Positions 6,255-7,695 of a DNA stretch of 7,695 nt are shown piece by piece. Source of the DNA: Thermohalobaculum sp050331395 (GTDB taxonomy: Bacteria; Pseudomonadota; Alphaproteobacteria; Rhodobacterales; Rhodobacteraceae); assembly GCA_050331395.1 (NCBI GenBank), contig JBHJGX010000071.1, forward strand, positions 1-7,695. The letters are read 5' to 3'. Each line of letters begins with the position of its first letter. Position 1 is the first letter of the stretch. The notes under the pieces are model-generated. The model ran no database searches. It saw nothing but the letters and a program-made list of their open reading frames with translations, and was not told where the DNA came from. The translations under genes and the position numbers were made by a program.

Positions 6255-7024
6255 GCGCCGACGGACTGCCCGGCGAGCTCGGCGCCGAACTGCCCGACGG
6301 AACGGAGGCGTTTATCGTCGATCTCGACGGGTTCGAGGGGCCGATCGACATGCTGCTGGCCATGGCGCGCACGCAAAAGGTCGATCTCCGGCGGATCTCG
6401 GTGCTCAGCCTCGTCGAGCAATATCTGGGCTTCGTCGCAGCGGCCGAGCGGCTCCGCATCGAACTCGCGGCCGATTACCTGGTGATGGCGGCCTGGCTCG
6501 CCTTCCTCAAATCGCGGCTGATGCTGCCCGCCCCGCAGGCCGAGGACGGGCCGTCCGGGGAAGACCTGGCCGAGCTTTTGCAACTGCGCCTCGAACGGCT
6601 CGATGCCATGCGCACCGCCGGTGCGGCGCTTCTCGCGAGGGACCGGCTTGGCGAGACGGTCTTTGCCCGCGGTGCGCCCGAGACACCCGTCACCGAGCGC
6701 CGGGTCTCCCAGGACTGCAGCCTCGCGGAGCTTCTGCGCGCCTATGCCCGGATCCGCACGCGCGAGGAGTACCGGCCGCTTCAGATCGACCGGCGCGAGA
6801 TTTTCGAGGTCGAGGCCGCGCTCGCCCGCCTCCGCAGGCTCTTGGGGGCCGGCGCGCCGGTCGCGCTTCTCGCCGTCGTCCCCGAGGATTGGCGGAGCAC
6901 CCCGGCCCGACGCCGGAGCGCACTCGCCGCAAGCCTGATGGCCGCGCTCGAGCTCGCCCGCGACGGGGAGGCGACGCTCGTCCAGGACGCCCCCTTCGCC
7001 GAGATCCGGCTCGCGCCGCGATGA
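6251..7024 (+). CDS. scpA: Segregation and condensation protein A (kleisin)
   Basis: ScpA is the kleisin subunit that bridges the two SMC heads and, with ScpB, forms the bacterial condensin that organises and separates new chromosomes at the nucleoid. The 257-residue protein shows the N-terminal signature FEGPIDMLLAMARTQKVDLRRISV (28-51), which includes the SMC-neck-binding part. It continues with EQYLGF (56-61) and ADYLVMAAWLAFLKSRLMLP (74-93). The middle region (about 95-215) is acidic then variable, as usual. The C-terminal winged helix that binds the SMC cap ends in ALELARDGEATLVQDAPFAEIRL (232-254). The start overlaps the nagZ stop as ATGA, with GCGAGG seven bases upstream in the nagZ reading frame, so translation is probably coupled. 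scpB overlaps its end in the same way. Length and motifs are ordinary. Confidence 0.95.
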   Translation: MSADGLPGELGAELPDGTEAFIVDLDGFEGPIDMLLAMARTQKVDLRRISVLSLVEQYLGFVAAAERLRIELAADYLVMAAWLAFLKSRLMLPAPQAEDGPSGEDLAELLQLRLERLDAMRTAGAALLARDRLGETVFARGAPETPVTERRVSQDCSLAELLRAYARIRTREEYRPLQIDRREIFEVEAALARLRRLLGAGAPVALLAVVPEDWRSTPARRRSALAASLMAALELARDGEATLVQDAPFAEIRLAPR

Positions 7025-7560
7025 GCGAGGATCGCCCGGAACGCGCCTCCGAGCTTTTCGCCGGTCCGCCCGCGGTCGAACAAGAGCGCATGGTCGAAGC
7101 GTTGCTCTTCGCCGCCGCCGAACCGATCTCCGAGGCCGAACTCGCCCGCCGTCTGCCCGAGGGCACCGATGCGCGGGCGGCGCTCGCAGCACTTGCCGGC
7201 CGGTACGAGGGGCGCGGCATCCGCCTTGTCGAGGTGGCCGGCGGCTGGGCCTTCCGCACCGCGCCCGACCTCGCCTTTCTCTTGCGCCGTGAGGTCGAGG
7301 AAACCCGCCGCCTCTCCCGCGCCGCCGTCGAGACGCTGGCGATCATCGCCTATCACCAGCCGGCGACCCGCGCCGAGATCGAGGAGATCCGCGGCGTCGC
7401 CACCTCGAAGGGCACCCTCGACACGCTGATGGATCTCGGCTGGGTTCGCCTCGGGCGCCGGCGGGAGACCCCCGGGCGGCCGGTCACCTTCACGACGACG
7501 CCGGCCTTTCTCGACCATTTCGGTCTTGCTTCGGCCAAGGACTTACCCGGGCTGAAATAA
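7021..7560 (+). CDS. scpB: Segregation and condensation protein B, probably shortened at the C-terminus
   Basis: ScpB dimerises through winged-helix domains and wraps the ScpA kleisin in the SMC condensin. The 179-residue product has the family marks VEALLFAAAEPIS (25-37), RGIRLVEVAGGWAFRT (65-80), LSRAAVETLAIIAYHQPATR (98-117), AEIEEIRGV (118-126) and GRRRETPGRPVTFTTTPAFLDHFGL (145-169). Both winged helices are complete. The protein ends at ...DLPGLK by a TAA, but the frame continues beyond it with a tail that looks like the normal ScpB C-terminus (see the next entry), giving 204 codons in all before a TGA. The gene is thus likely clipped by a single G-to-T change in a Glu codon (GAA to TAA). 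Function is probably kept, because the tail is variable among relatives. The start ATG overlaps the scpA stop (ATGA), so translation is probably coupled. Confidence 0.93.
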   Translation: MSEDRPERASELFAGPPAVEQERMVEALLFAAAEPISEAELARRLPEGTDARAALAALAGRYEGRGIRLVEVAGGWAFRTAPDLAFLLRREVEETRRLSRAAVETLAIIAYHQPATRAEIEEIRGVATSKGTLDTLMDLGWVRLGRRRETPGRPVTFTTTPAFLDHFGLASAKDLPGLK

Positions 7561-7635
7561 CTGCGCGCGGCCGGTCTGCTGGATGCGGGCCCGCTCGGAC
7601 CGACGGACGCAACGCCCGAGCGCGAGGAGGGCTGA
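7561..7635 (+). pseudogene. scpB: Untranslated in-frame remnant of the scpB C-terminal tail
   Basis: Directly after the scpB TAA, the same frame encodes 24 codons starting LRAAGLLDAGPLG and ending in an acidic EREEG, then TGA (7633-7635). Together with the upstream PGLK this recreates the pattern PGLKxLRAAGLLD that I recall from alphaproteobacterial ScpB proteins, with the stop at the x position. Twenty of the 24 codons end in G or C, as in real genes of this window. A strong hairpin starts six bases after the TGA, which suits the original gene end. Readthrough or a base-call error are alternatives to a true nonsense mutation. Confidence 0.6.
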
Positions 7636-7641
7636 GACGCC

Positions 7642-7695
7642 GCCGAGGCCCGCCACCTCCCGCGTCCGCCCACCCTGGAGGCGGCGGGCCTCGGC
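7642..7695 (+). terminator. Long hairpin after scpB, cut by the window edge
   Basis: The arm GCCGAGGCCCGCC (7642-7654) is matched perfectly by GGCGGGCCTCGGC (7683-7695). After one A/C mismatch the stem continues inward with CCTCC (7656-7660) against GGAGG (7677-7681), leaving a 16-base loop. That is 18 pairs out of 19. The second arm ends exactly at the window edge, so the stem may be longer and any T-run is not visible. Its place after the last gene of the operon suggests a terminator. A mobile or dispersed inverted repeat is the alternative. Confidence 0.55.

Noticed and set aside
6889..7020. Earlier start for ScpB inside scpA
   Set aside because: The extension is a shadow of the scpA C-terminus. 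ATG 7021 gives a normal ScpB N-terminus and a classic ATGA overlap.

Overview
The window is GC-rich DNA (by eye near 68-70% GC) with very strong GC preference at third codon positions. It most probably comes from an alphaproteobacterium of the Rhodobacterales. The main reason is the run argS, SPOR-domain protein, nagZ, scpA, scpB on one strand, an order I know from that group. No rRNA, tRNA, CRISPR array, transposase or integrase is visible.

Layout. Positions 1-143 hold no gene I can support. A Tat-exported metallo-beta-lactamase-fold hydrolase lies on the minus strand (144-1145). It is divergent from an HxlR-family regulator (1303-1701), which is followed at close range by a small VOC (glyoxalase/dioxygenase-like) protein (1738-2085). 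These three look like an accessory chemical-stress module: the regulator carries the N-terminal Cys-Pro of the electrophile-sensing HxlR proteins, and the two enzymes belong to superfamilies that act on lactones, thioesters, glyoxals or aromatic rings. GC-rich hairpins at 2086-2129 separate this module from the housekeeping block.

The housekeeping block starts with arginyl-tRNA synthetase (2195-3940). An 87-base leader with competing inverted repeats follows. Then comes a tightly packed set: a membrane-anchored SPOR protein (4028-5242), NagZ (5250-6254), ScpA (6251-7024) and ScpB (7021-7560). Gaps are 7 bp, then two 4-bp ATGA overlaps, so translation is probably coupled. The SPOR protein and NagZ act on peptidoglycan (septal binding and muropeptide recycling). 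ScpA and ScpB are the kleisin and accessory subunits of the SMC condensin. The operon therefore joins envelope work with chromosome segregation.

The most notable observation is at the end. scpB stops at a TAA (7558-7560), but the same frame continues for 24 more codons that read like the usual ScpB C-terminal tail (LRAAGLLD...) up to a TGA at 7633-7635. A long hairpin (7642-7695) begins just 6 bases later. This suggests a recent nonsense mutation, or a base-call error, that shortened ScpB. I see no clearly new multi-gene system. The best candidates for something undescribed are the HxlR/VOC/MBL module and the possible alternative RNA structures ahead of the SPOR gene.
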